A stretch of 64,000 bases of DNA from Actinoplanes sp. TBRC 11911 (GTDB taxonomy: Bacteria; Actinomycetota; Actinomycetes; Mycobacteriales; Micromonosporaceae). This document shows, piece after piece, positions 41,201 through 48,364 of this stretch. The position numbers and the translations under genes were made by a program. The notes under the pieces are model-generated. The model saw only the letters and a program-made list of their open reading frames with translations. It was not told the origin of the DNA and ran no database searches. Position 1 is the stretch's first letter. Each line of letters opens with the position of its first letter. The stretch spans positions 1-64,000 of the forward strand of contig NZ_JABBNC010000018.1 in NCBI RefSeq assembly GCF_012933445.1, in the 5' to 3' direction.

Positions 41201-41229
41201 TTGCGAACGCGTCCGCTGCGGCATAGCGT
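41201..41229 (+). promoter_or_regulatory. Promoter of nrdR-nrdJ
   Basis: TTGCGA at 41201-41206, a 17-base spacer, then TAGCGT at 41224-41229. Transcription would start near 41236, leaving a leader of about 170 bases before nrdR. Confidence 0.6.
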
Positions 41230-41236
41230 CTACCCC

Positions 41237-41250
41237 AACATCTAGTAGTT
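41237..41250. promoter_or_regulatory. Candidate NrdR box
   Basis: AACATCTAGTAGTT is an imperfect palindrome with the central CTAG and outer AAC/GTT of NrdR-type boxes. It begins at the predicted transcription start, where binding would block the promoter. NrdR boxes usually come in pairs; I could not find a clear second one at a 31-base spacing. Confidence 0.45.
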
Positions 41251-41293
41251 ACAAGGGTGTAAGTCATCCACTGGTTGGGGTTTCCCGCCTCGG

Positions 41294-41302
41294 TTATCCA
41301 CA
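41294..41302 (+). promoter_or_regulatory. DnaA box in the nrdR leader
   Basis: TTATCCACA is a perfect match to the DnaA box. A weaker match, TCATCCACT, lies near 41264. DnaA is known to regulate ribonucleotide reductase genes in enterobacteria, so the place is notable. Confidence 0.4.
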
Positions 41303-41408
41303 GGCAGCCCACCGGCGATGCATTGGTTGTCGTTGCTTTCAACCCGTGCGGCGCTGGATTTCGGCGTGCCCTGGATCCGATGTGTCGGGCCTTGAAGGGA
41401 GCTTTGCG

Positions 41409-41924
41409 GTGCGCTGCCCGTATTGCCGCCACGCCGACTCACGCGTGGTCGACTCGCGCGAGGCCGACGACGGCCAACTGATTCGTCGTCGCCGCTCGTG
41501 TCCCGAGTGCGGCAAGCGGTTCACCACGGTGGAAGAGGCGGTCCTCGCTGTCGTCAAGCGAAGCGGGGTCACCGAGCCGTTCAGCCGCACCAAGATCATG
41601 AGTGGGGTCCGCAAAGCCTGCCAGGGCCGCCCGGTCGACGAGGATGCCATCGCGCTGCTCGCTCAGAAGGTCGAGGAGACCATCCGGGCGAAGGGCGCGG
41701 CGGAGGTTCCCAGTCACGAGGTCGGCCTGGCCATCCTCATCCCGCTGCGAGAGCTCGACCAGGTGGCTTACCTCCGGTTCGCCAGCGTCTACAAATCCTT
41801 CGACTCGCTCGACGAGTTCGAGAAGGAGATCGCGGCGCTGCGCGAGGCCTCGATCGCCGGCGAGGCGGCGGCACGACATCCCGTCGTGCCCAGGTCCGCG
41901 GGCGGTCGGCCGCAGAAGATCTGA
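41409..41924 (+). CDS. nrdR: Transcriptional repressor NrdR
   Basis: A 171-residue repressor of ribonucleotide reductase genes. The N-terminal zinc ribbon has the four cysteines of CPYC and CPEC (residues 3-34), followed by an ATP-cone (VVKRSGVTEPFSRTKIMSGVRKAC) that senses ATP and dATP. GTG 41409 follows AAGGGAG. It lies 75 bases before nrdJ and surely forms an operon with it. Confidence 0.96.
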   Translation: MRCPYCRHADSRVVDSREADDGQLIRRRRSCPECGKRFTTVEEAVLAVVKRSGVTEPFSRTKIMSGVRKACQGRPVDEDAIALLAQKVEETIRAKGAAEVPSHEVGLAILIPLRELDQVAYLRFASVYKSFDSLDEFEKEIAALREASIAGEAAARHPVVPRSAGGRPQKI

Positions 41925-41999
41925 CCGGGTCTCCCGCGGCGCGAGCGGCGGGAAACCGGAAGAAACCAGGGCAGAGTGGCAGTTTCGAGGGGGAGCAGT

Positions 42000-44900
42000 A
42001 TGGCCGGGGACGGCATCACAGCAAAGCAGCGAGGCCGCGCTAATGGCGCGAACGCGGCACGCGGGGGGCTGCGGGTCGAGCGGGTCTGGACGACCGAGGG
42101 CGTTCACCCTTACGACGAGGTCGAGTGGGAGCGCCGCGACGTCGTCATGACGAACTGGCGGGACGGTTCGATCAACTTCGAGCAGCGGGGCGTCGAGTTC
42201 CCGGCGTCCTGGAGCGTCAACGCCGCCAACATCGTCACCACGAAGTACTTCCGTGGCGCGGTGGGCACGCCGGAGCGGGAGTGGTCGCTCAAGCAGCTCA
42301 TCGACCGGGTCGTCAAGACGTACCGCAAGGCCGGCGCGGAGGGCGGATACTTCGCCACCGAGGACGACGCGGACGTCTTCGACCAGGAGCTCACCTGGAT
42401 GCTGCTGCACCAGGTGTTCAGCTTCAACTCCCCGGTGTGGTTCAACGTCGGCACCAAGTCGCCGCAGCAGGTCAGCGCCTGCTTCATCCTGTCGGTCGAC
42501 GACTCGATGGACTCCATCCTGGACTGGTACAAGGAGGAGGGGCTGATCTTCAAGGGCGGCTCCGGCTCCGGCGTCAACCTGTCCCGCATCCGCTCGTCCA
42601 AGGAGCTGCTGTCGTCTGGGGGGACGGCGAGCGGCCCGGTGAGCTTCATGCGCGGCGCCGACGCGAGCGCGGGAACCATCAAGTCCGGTGGCGCCACCCG
42701 CCGGGCGGCCAAGATGGTCATCCTCGACGTCGACCACCCGGACATCGAGGAGTTCGTCCAGACCAAGGCGCGCGAGGAGAACAAGATCCGCGCGCTGCGG
42801 GACGCCGGCTTCGACATGGACCTCGGCGGGTCGGACATCGTGAGTGTCCAGTACCAGAACGCCAACAACTCCGTACGCGTCAACGGAGAGTTCATGGAGG
42901 CGTACGAGAAGGGGGAGAAGTTCGCTCTTCGCGGCCGTCTCAACGGCGAGGTCATCGAGGAGGTCGACGCCCGCGGTCTGTTCCGCGAGATCGCCCAGGC
43001 CGCGTGGGAGTGCGCCGACCCCGGCCTGCAGTACGACGACATCATCAACGACTGGCACACCAACCCCGAGACCGGCCGGATCACCGCGTCCAACCCGTGT
43101 TCGGAGTACCTGTCGCTGGACGACTCGTCCTGCAACCTGGCCTCGATGAACCTGATGAAGTTCCTGCTGGCCGACGGCAACTTCAACACCGAGAAGTTCG
43201 TCAAGAGCGTCGAGCTCGTGATCACCGCCATGGAGATCTCGATCTCGTTCGCCGACTTCCCGACCGAGAAGATCGGCATCACCACCCGCGCCTACCGTCA
43301 GCTCGGCATCGGGTACGCGAACCTCGGCGCCCTGCTGATGGCGTCCGGCCTGCCGTACGACTCGGACGGTGGCCGCAGCGTCGCCGCCGCGATCACCTCG
43401 CTGATGACCGGCGTGGCATACCGTCGCTCCGCCGAGATCGCCGGCATCGTCGGCGCGTACGAGGGCTACGCCCGCAACGCCGACGCGCACAAGCGGGTCA
43501 TGCGCAAGCACGCCGCGGCCAACGACGAGATCCGCCCGACCAACGCCGTCGCCACCGACATCGTCCGCGAGGCCACCAACCAGTGGCAGAACGGCTACAA
43601 GATCGGTGAGAAGAACGGCTGGCGCAACGCCCAGGCGTCGGTGCTCGCCCCGACCGGCACCATCGGCCTGATGATGGACTGCGACACCACCGGCATCGAA
43701 CCCGACCTGGCCCTGGTCAAGTTCAAGAAGCTCGTCGGCGGCGGTTCGATGCAGATCGTCAACCAGACCGTTCCGCGCGCCCTGCGCAGCCTCGGATACC
43801 CCGAGGAGCAGGTCGAGGCGATCGTCGAGCACATCTCCGAGCACGGCAGCGTGGTCGACGCCCCGGCGCTGCAGCCCGAGCACTACGCGGTCTTCGACTG
43901 CGCCATGGGCAACCGGGCGATCTCCCCGATGGGCCACGTCCTGATGATGGCCGCGACGCAGCCGTTCATCTCCGGCGGCATCTCGAAGACGGTCAACATG
44001 CCGGAGACGGCGACCGTCGAGGAGATCGAGGAGATCCACTACCAGGGCTGGAAGCTGGGCCTGAAGGCGCTCGCGATCTACCGCGACAACTGCAAGGTCG
44101 GCCAGCCGCTCTCCGCCGCGAAGACGAAGGCGGAGAAGGCAGCGGCCGAGGCCTCGGCCGCGACCGAGCTGTCCGCGGCCCAGGTCGAGAAGATCGTGGA
44201 GAAGGTCGTCGAGTACCGCCCGGTCCGCAAGCGCCTGCCGAAGAAGCGCCCGTCGGAGACGGTGTCGTTCTCGGTCGGCGGCGCCGAGGGCTACCTCACC
44301 GCCTCGTCCTACCCGGACGACGGCCTCGGCGAGGTCTTCCTGAAGATGTCGAAGCAGGGTTCCACCCTGGCCGGCGTCATGGACGCCTTCTCGGTGGCGA
44401 TCTCGATAGGGCTGCAGTACGGCGTGCCGCTGGAGACCTTCGTCAACAAGTTCGTCAACATGCGCTTCGAGCCGGCCGGCATGACCGACGACCCGGACGT
44501 GCGCATGGCATCCTCGGTGATGGATTACATCTTCCGTCGCCTGGCGCTCGACTTCCTGCCCTACGACACCCGCGCCGACCTGGGCATCTTCACCGCCACG
44601 GAGCGCGCGGCGCAGGTCCAGGCCGAGGCGGCCGCGGAGGCGGCGGGCGTCGACCTGGCCGGCATGGCCGCGTCGGCCCCGGTGTCCGCGCCGGTCGGTG
44701 CGGCCGCTGCTCCGGCGGAGGCCCCGGCACCCACGGCGTCGGCCGCGGTGGCCGAGGTCAAGCCGGTCGTGGCTGCGGTCCCGGCGCAGGCGGCTCAGGT
44801 TCGGGCGGTCGCGGCTCCGGCTGTTTCGGCTCCGGCTGTTCCGGCTCCGGCCGTTCCGGCTCCGGCCGTTCCGGCTCCGGCCGTTCCGGCTCCGGCTGTT

Positions 44901-45086
44901 CCGGTGACGATTTCGGCGGCGGTCGAGAAGCCGGCGTCGAAGGCGGGTTCGTCGACGGAACTGCTTGAGCTGGTCATGGGCATGTCGGCCGACGCGCCGC
45001 TGTGCTTCACGTGCGGCACCAAGATGCGGCGTGCGGGCAGCTGCTACGTCTGCGAGGGTTGCGGCTCGACCTCGGGCTGCAGCTGA
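42000..45086 (+). CDS. nrdJ: Vitamin B12-dependent (class II) ribonucleoside-diphosphate reductase
   Basis: A 1028-residue class II ribonucleotide reductase that makes deoxynucleotides with adenosylcobalamin, with or without oxygen. The catalytic NPCSEY (Cys 367, Glu 369) is present, and also FNSPVWFN, GGSGSGVNLSRIRSS and the LAPTGTIGLMMDCDTTGIEPD loop. After the barrel, a low-complexity linker (about residues 875-980) holds Ala/Val/Pro repeats (PAPAVPAPAVPA). A C-terminal zinc-finger-like tail CFTCGTKM ... CYVCEGCG carries the reducing cysteines. Strong GAGGGGGAG site. No cobalamin riboswitch is seen upstream. Confidence 0.97.
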   Translation: MAGDGITAKQRGRANGANAARGGLRVERVWTTEGVHPYDEVEWERRDVVMTNWRDGSINFEQRGVEFPASWSVNAANIVTTKYFRGAVGTPEREWSLKQLIDRVVKTYRKAGAEGGYFATEDDADVFDQELTWMLLHQVFSFNSPVWFNVGTKSPQQVSACFILSVDDSMDSILDWYKEEGLIFKGGSGSGVNLSRIRSSKELLSSGGTASGPVSFMRGADASAGTIKSGGATRRAAKMVILDVDHPDIEEFVQTKAREENKIRALRDAGFDMDLGGSDIVSVQYQNANNSVRVNGEFMEAYEKGEKFALRGRLNGEVIEEVDARGLFREIAQAAWECADPGLQYDDIINDWHTNPETGRITASNPCSEYLSLDDSSCNLASMNLMKFLLADGNFNTEKFVKSVELVITAMEISISFADFPTEKIGITTRAYRQLGIGYANLGALLMASGLPYDSDGGRSVAAAITSLMTGVAYRRSAEIAGIVGAYEGYARNADAHKRVMRKHAAANDEIRPTNAVATDIVREATNQWQNGYKIGEKNGWRNAQASVLAPTGTIGLMMDCDTTGIEPDLALVKFKKLVGGGSMQIVNQTVPRALRSLGYPEEQVEAIVEHISEHGSVVDAPALQPEHYAVFDCAMGNRAISPMGHVLMMAATQPFISGGISKTVNMPETATVEEIEEIHYQGWKLGLKALAIYRDNCKVGQPLSAAKTKAEKAAAEASAATELSAAQVEKIVEKVVEYRPVRKRLPKKRPSETVSFSVGGAEGYLTASSYPDDGLGEVFLKMSKQGSTLAGVMDAFSVAISIGLQYGVPLETFVNKFVNMRFEPAGMTDDPDVRMASSVMDYIFRRLALDFLPYDTRADLGIFTATERAAQVQAEAAAEAAGVDLAGMAASAPVSAPVGAAAAPAEAPAPTASAAVAEVKPVVAAVPAQAAQVRAVAAPAVSAPAVPAPAVPAPAVPAPAVPAPAVPVTISAAVEKPASKAGSSTELLELVMGMSADAPLCFTCGTKMRRAGSCYVCEGCGSTSGCS

Positions 45087-45142
45087 CGATCCCCTCCACT
45101 GGCGGGTTGAGATCTAAGAGTCATCGGCAAGTCTGAAGGGAT

Positions 45143-45175
45143 GTCCCCCGGGCGCTACGGTCCGGGGGACTTTCC
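45143..45175 (+). terminator. Terminator after nrdJ
   Basis: GTCCCCCGG and CCGGGGGAC form a perfect 9-bp stem with a 10-base loop, followed by TTTCC. Confidence 0.85.
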
Positions 45176-45235
45176 GTTGCTCGACCCCCCATTCCGTGCC
45201 GGTCGACCCACAGGCTCGTCCATCGGTCCCACTAT

Positions 45236-45480
45236 GCGCCGATCCCGTCCACATCCCGGGATCTCTGGAGACCTTGGAGAGTTGCGCCCACATATCGACC
45301 ACAACTCTCCAAGGTTCACGAAACGGCGGGGAAAGCGGCCGAACAAAAGCCGCTAAAGTACAAAAAAGACGATCCACTATGGACCCTGGTCTCGTATCGT
45401 GGACCCTGCGACCACGATGTGGCCGCGAGTACCGCCCACCGGGCACCGGTCCCACATGGTGAGCCGGCGCCAACGCCTTT
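45236..45480. repeat. Dispersed palindrome-bearing element, copy A
   Basis: The core is a perfect 14-bp inverted repeat, ACCTTGGAGAGTTG (45271-45284) and CAACTCTCCAAGGT (45302-45315), with the loop CGCCCACATATCGACCA. It is followed by GTTCACG, a GGCGGGGAAAG block, ATCCACTATGGACC and several GTGGACC/GTCCCAC motifs. A second copy with the same core, loop and downstream order lies at 61015-61260. No protein is encoded. The rest of the 439-bp gap (45087-45525) holds only the nrdJ terminator. Confidence 0.75.
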
Positions 45481-45525
45481 CATGGGCTTGTGTGACCCCC
45501 GGCCTCTGGGAGCCGGGGGTCACGG

Positions 45526-46131
45526 TCAGGGGCGCCAGCCGATGTTCGGGCGCTCCGGCCTTGGTGAGCGCCGCGGTGCCGGCTCCGGCTCGACGAGCTG
45601 GTCCAAGGCGCGGGCCACCCGGTGCAGGATCGCGGCGATCTCCGGGTCCACCGCGTACCGGCTGCGCTGGTCGTCCAGCAAGTGGCGCAGGAGCTGGGCC
45701 GCGTCGGAGTCGGTCTTCTCCAGGCGCAGCAGCGCGTCGGCCACCTGCTCCTTCGCCGTCCAGAACGCCGAGGTCAGCAGGTCGGCCAAGCGGGCCGGGC
45801 TCAGCGGGCCCAGGTCGTCCAAGGCGCCGGACGGGACCCACGACTCGAGGAGCTCGACGGGGTGGGCCGTCGCGTCGCGGTCGACGGTGCGGCGGTGCGG
45901 GACGCAGAGCAGCAGCAGGTTGTGGAACGAATCCTCGTCGCTGGTGCCCGCCACATAGCGCGGTTGTGCGGGGTCGGCACTGCGAATACGGGCGAACTCG
46001 ATATTGATTTCGGGCTGGCTGCCGAGTGCCACCAAGATCGGTGTCCGGCAGCCCGGGAAATAGCAGGAACCCTGCGCGACGGCGACCAGGGCGGCGCGCG
46101 TCGCGGGGGAAATTCGCGTCAATTCGTCCAT
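45526..46131 (-). CDS. HNH-like protein
   Basis: A 201-residue protein. Residues about 18-75 look like a metal-binding HNH-type fold: the CYFPGC pair, INIEFARIRSADPAQPRY, then SFHNLLLLCVPHRRTVDRD. This matches the order of the Cys/His/Asn motifs in HNH proteins found in actinomycete defence and regulatory contexts. The His of the usual AHI motif is replaced (IEFARIR), so nuclease activity is doubtful. The C-terminal half is helical. ATG 46131 has GGGAG seven bases upstream. It is divergent from a small Cys protein. Function unknown. Confidence 0.65.
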   Translation of the reverse strand: MDELTRISPATRAALVAVAQGSCYFPGCRTPILVALGSQPEINIEFARIRSADPAQPRYVAGTSDEDSFHNLLLLCVPHRRTVDRDATAHPVELLESWVPSGALDDLGPLSPARLADLLTSAFWTAKEQVADALLRLEKTDSDAAQLLRHLLDDQRSRYAVDPEIAAILHRVARALDQLVEPEPAPRRSPRPERPNIGWRP

Positions 46132-46164
46132 CGGATAGCTCCCATGGATAGGCGTCGGCAGGTG

Positions 46165-46192
46165 TTGATTTCCGGACCGTGGGGTATATGGT
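46165..46192 (+). promoter_or_regulatory. Promoter of the 74-aa gene
   Basis: TTGATT at 46165-46170, a 16-base spacer and TATGGT at 46187-46192 precede the small gene at 46228. Confidence 0.45.
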
Positions 46193-46227
46193 TCCCTCTC
46201 TGCCCGACAGCCAGAGAAAGGTTGACC

Positions 46228-46452
46228 ATGGCACTGGACAAGACTCCGGAACCGGCCCCGCCGCACCAGATGGATTGCGAGGCCGAAACCGCTGCCGAGG
46301 TGCTGTTCGTCTGCCGCGACGAGGCGTGCGGACGGCGAGTGGTCGTCGGGAAGCGCCAGCCACGTCTGACGGTCATCGATCGAGGCGACTGGCACATTCC
46401 GCACGTCGGTTCGCTGGGCGGCCTCGTCATCGACGGCGTCGAGGCGGCCTGA
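46228..46452 (+). CDS. Small two-cysteine protein, 74 aa
   Basis: A 74-residue protein I do not recognise. It contains a CRDEACGRRVVVGKRQPRL segment, a possible half metal site, flanked by an acidic N-terminal part and a short hydrophobic C-terminus. ATG 46228 has GAAAGG upstream and a plausible promoter. It is divergent from the HNH-like gene, which suggests a shared control region. A perfect hairpin terminator follows. Confidence 0.6.
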   Translation: MALDKTPEPAPPHQMDCEAETAAEVLFVCRDEACGRRVVVGKRQPRLTVIDRGDWHIPHVGSLGGLVIDGVEAA

Positions 46453-46466
46453 CAGGCCTGCGGAAG

Positions 46467-46492
46467 CGGCCGGCCCGCGAAAGGGCCGGCCG
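46467..46492. terminator. Bidirectional terminator
   Basis: CGGCCGGCCC and GGGCCGGCCG form a perfect 10-bp stem with the loop GCGAAA between convergent genes. Confidence 0.8.
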
Positions 46493-46498
46493 AATCCG

Positions 46499-47008
46499 TC
46501 AGATCGGGTCCTCGACCTTGACGATCGGACCCTCGGCGTACCCCATCATGTCGTATCCCACCGGCCCGAGGTTCGAGTCGAGGAACACGGTCACGACGAT
46601 CTTGTAGGTGCCGGACTGGGTGTCGTCGCCCGGGTTCTCCTCGCTCAGCGTGCCCGGCGGAACGGTGAGCTTCGCCTTGTAGGTCTCGTTCAGCGAGAAC
46701 CCCGGCCCGCCGATCGGCACGTTCACGCTGCCGAGCGTCTTCTCGTCGCCGGGGCCCTGCGACTCGGCGTACGCCGTCACGACCCAGTCCGAGGTCTGCA
46801 CCGACAGCGCGGTCAGCCAGAGCGGCACCAGCGTGCCGAAAACATGCCAGGAGACCTCGATGTCGAACGACTGGTTGGCGTTGATGACGAGGTTCGAGCT
46901 GCCGATGGCGGGCCGCTCGGTGATGCCGACGACGCCGATGAAGTCGCCCTCAATGGACGCCGAGGTCGGCCCGGTGGATGGAATGTTGGGATCGAAGCGT
47001 TCGGTCAT
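46499..47008 (-). CDS. Hypothetical beta-rich protein, 169 aa
   Basis: Not recognised. It has no signal peptide, membrane segment or cysteine. The pattern of alternating hydrophobic residues (SFDIEVSWHVFGTLVPLWL, SDWVVTAYAES, NETYKAKLTVPPGTL, GTYKIVVTVFLDSN) predicts an immunoglobulin-like beta sandwich. Strong AAGGGGGG site before the ATG. It lies downstream of the LacI gene of the arabinofuranose locus on the same strand, with 170 bases between. Any link to it is unproven. Confidence 0.65.
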   Translation of the reverse strand: MTERFDPNIPSTGPTSASIEGDFIGVVGITERPAIGSSNLVINANQSFDIEVSWHVFGTLVPLWLTALSVQTSDWVVTAYAESQGPGDEKTLGSVNVPIGGPGFSLNETYKAKLTVPPGTLSEENPGDDTQSGTYKIVVTVFLDSNLGPVGYDMMGYAEGPIVKVEDPI

Positions 47009-47178
47009 GGTGCATGCCCCCCTTAGGCAAACAAAGGAATCGGCGGCCTAGGGCCCCACTCGACCGGAGATTCATTCGTAAGGTATCGCCGAATTACCCC
47101 GGCGGTCAGCCGGATCAGCGACACGATCGACACCCATTGACGCGATCAATTCAAAATGGACCCATTCCAAATTCATTC

Positions 47179-48225
47179 TCAGGAAATAGCCGAGGGGAAC
47201 GGCCGGATCGGGCCGGCCACCGCCGTCGACTCGCGCACCACGAGACGGCCCGGCTGGCGAATCACCCCGGACACCCGTTCGCCGTCGAGCGCGGCAAACA
47301 AATGCTGCACCGCCGTCGTCCCCAGCTGCTCCAGATTGAGGTCCACGGTGGTCAGCGGCGGCCGTGTCTCGGTCGCCATGATCTCCCAGTTGTCGTAGCC
47401 GACGATCGCCACGTCGCCGGGGACCGAGCGGCCCAGGTCGCGCAGCTCCTCGGTCACCCCGGAGGCGATCTGGTCGCTGCCGCAGAAGATCGCGTCGACG
47501 TCGGGATGCGAGGCCAGCAACCGCGAGGTGGCGTGCCGGCCCCAGCGCTGCGACCACTGCCCGTACAGCGGCTCGCCGACCAGCGGCAACCCCGCCTCGT
47601 CGAGCACCTGCTGCAACGCGGCGGCGCGATCGCGGGCGGCGCGATAGCCGCGGTCCCCGGTGATGTGCGCGATCTTGCGGCGTCCGAGGGTCACCAGGTG
47701 TTCGGCCGCCAGCTGAGCACCGCCGAAGTCATCCGCCACGACTGACAAATCGGACGGATCGTCGGACTCGCAGTAGGCGTACACCACGGGCACCGGGATC
47801 TCGCGACTGAGCGACGGCCGGATCTCGTTGGAGTCGCCCAGGATGATGAACCCGTCGACCTGACGCGCCAGCAGCGTCTGGATGTAGTGCCGGCGCCGGA
47901 TCGCGTCGCCGCGCGCGTCGCACAGCAGCACGCTCATCTGCTCGTTGCCCAGCGCGTTCTCGGCGCCCAGCAGCACCGGGATGGCGAACCGGGCCGCGGA
48001 CAACTCGTCGGTGAGCAGCCCGACGGTGCGGGTGTTTCCGGAGATCAGGCTGCGGGCCAGCACGTTCGGCTGGAACGACAGCTCCTCGGCCGCCTGCCGC
48101 ACCCGGTTGCGGGTGGCGGGGGCGACCTCGTCGCGTTCGTTGAGGGCCTTGGACGCGGTGGCCACCGACACCCCGGCCCGCTTGGCAACGTCCGTCAGCG
48201 TCACCTGCGCGCGTTTTCTGCCCAC
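47179..48225 (-). CDS. LacI family repressor of the arabinofuranoside locus
   Basis: A 348-residue LacI repressor: HTH at residues 7-52 (VTLTDVAKRAGVSVATASKALNERDEVAPATRNRV), hinge, and a sugar-binding effector domain at about 62-330 (TVGLLTDELSAARFAIPVL ... VVADDFGGAQLAAEHLVTLG ... AIFCGSDQIASGVTEEL ... VAIVGYDNWEI). GTG 48225 is chosen because GGGAGG sits six bases upstream; the longer frame reads through the operator. It is divergent from the glycosidase-transporter operon and probably represses it and itself in the absence of arabinose-type inducers. Confidence 0.92.
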   Translation of the reverse strand: MGRKRAQVTLTDVAKRAGVSVATASKALNERDEVAPATRNRVRQAAEELSFQPNVLARSLISGNTRTVGLLTDELSAARFAIPVLLGAENALGNEQMSVLLCDARGDAIRRRHYIQTLLARQVDGFIILGDSNEIRPSLSREIPVPVVYAYCESDDPSDLSVVADDFGGAQLAAEHLVTLGRRKIAHITGDRGYRAARDRAAALQQVLDEAGLPLVGEPLYGQWSQRWGRHATSRLLASHPDVDAIFCGSDQIASGVTEELRDLGRSVPGDVAIVGYDNWEIMATETRPPLTTVDLNLEQLGTTAVQHLFAALDGERVSGVIRQPGRLVVRESTAVAGPIRPFPSAIS

Positions 48226-48235
48226 CGAATGCCTC

Positions 48236-48249
48236 CCGAAAATTTTCGG
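48236..48249. promoter_or_regulatory. LacI operator 1 (repressor side)
   Basis: CCGAAAATTTTCGG, a perfect palindrome, lies between the repressor's -10 box (AGCATA on this strand, 48251-48256) and its start codon, at about +1. Consistent with autorepression. Confidence 0.7.
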
Positions 48250-48294
48250 AAGCATAACCGGATTTCACCAAACCAACCAAATCGATACTCGCCA

Positions 48295-48324
48295 TTGACA
48301 CGGTGATAACGGTGCTGCCACGAT
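48295..48324 (+). promoter_or_regulatory. Promoter of the glycosidase-transporter operon
   Basis: TTGACA at 48295-48300 is a perfect -35. CACGAT at 48319-48324 is a plausible -10 at an 18-base spacing. Operator 2 begins four bases later. Confidence 0.55.
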
Positions 48325-48328
48325 GCCC

Positions 48329-48352
48329 CGAAAAGGTTTTCGAAAAATTTCG
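48329..48352. promoter_or_regulatory. LacI operator 2 (operon side), two overlapping sites
   Basis: CGAAAAGGTTTTCG at 48329-48342 is an inverted repeat CGAAAA-N2-TTTTCG. It overlaps CGAAAAATTTCG (48341-48352), CGAAA-N2-TTTCG. They resemble operator 1 and sit at the predicted transcription start of the operon. Confidence 0.65.
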
Positions 48353-48364
48353 GAGGCGGTAGCG

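Noticed and set aside
41126..41408. Cobalamin riboswitch upstream of nrdR-nrdJ
   Set aside because: Expected for a B12-dependent enzyme in some species, but it would be for a B12-independent alternative, and I find no B12-box core (GCCACTG) or the long paired leader in this 283-bp gap.
41439..44039. 866-residue minus-strand frame opposite nrdR-nrdJ
   Set aside because: Antisense shadow of conserved genes with no family features.
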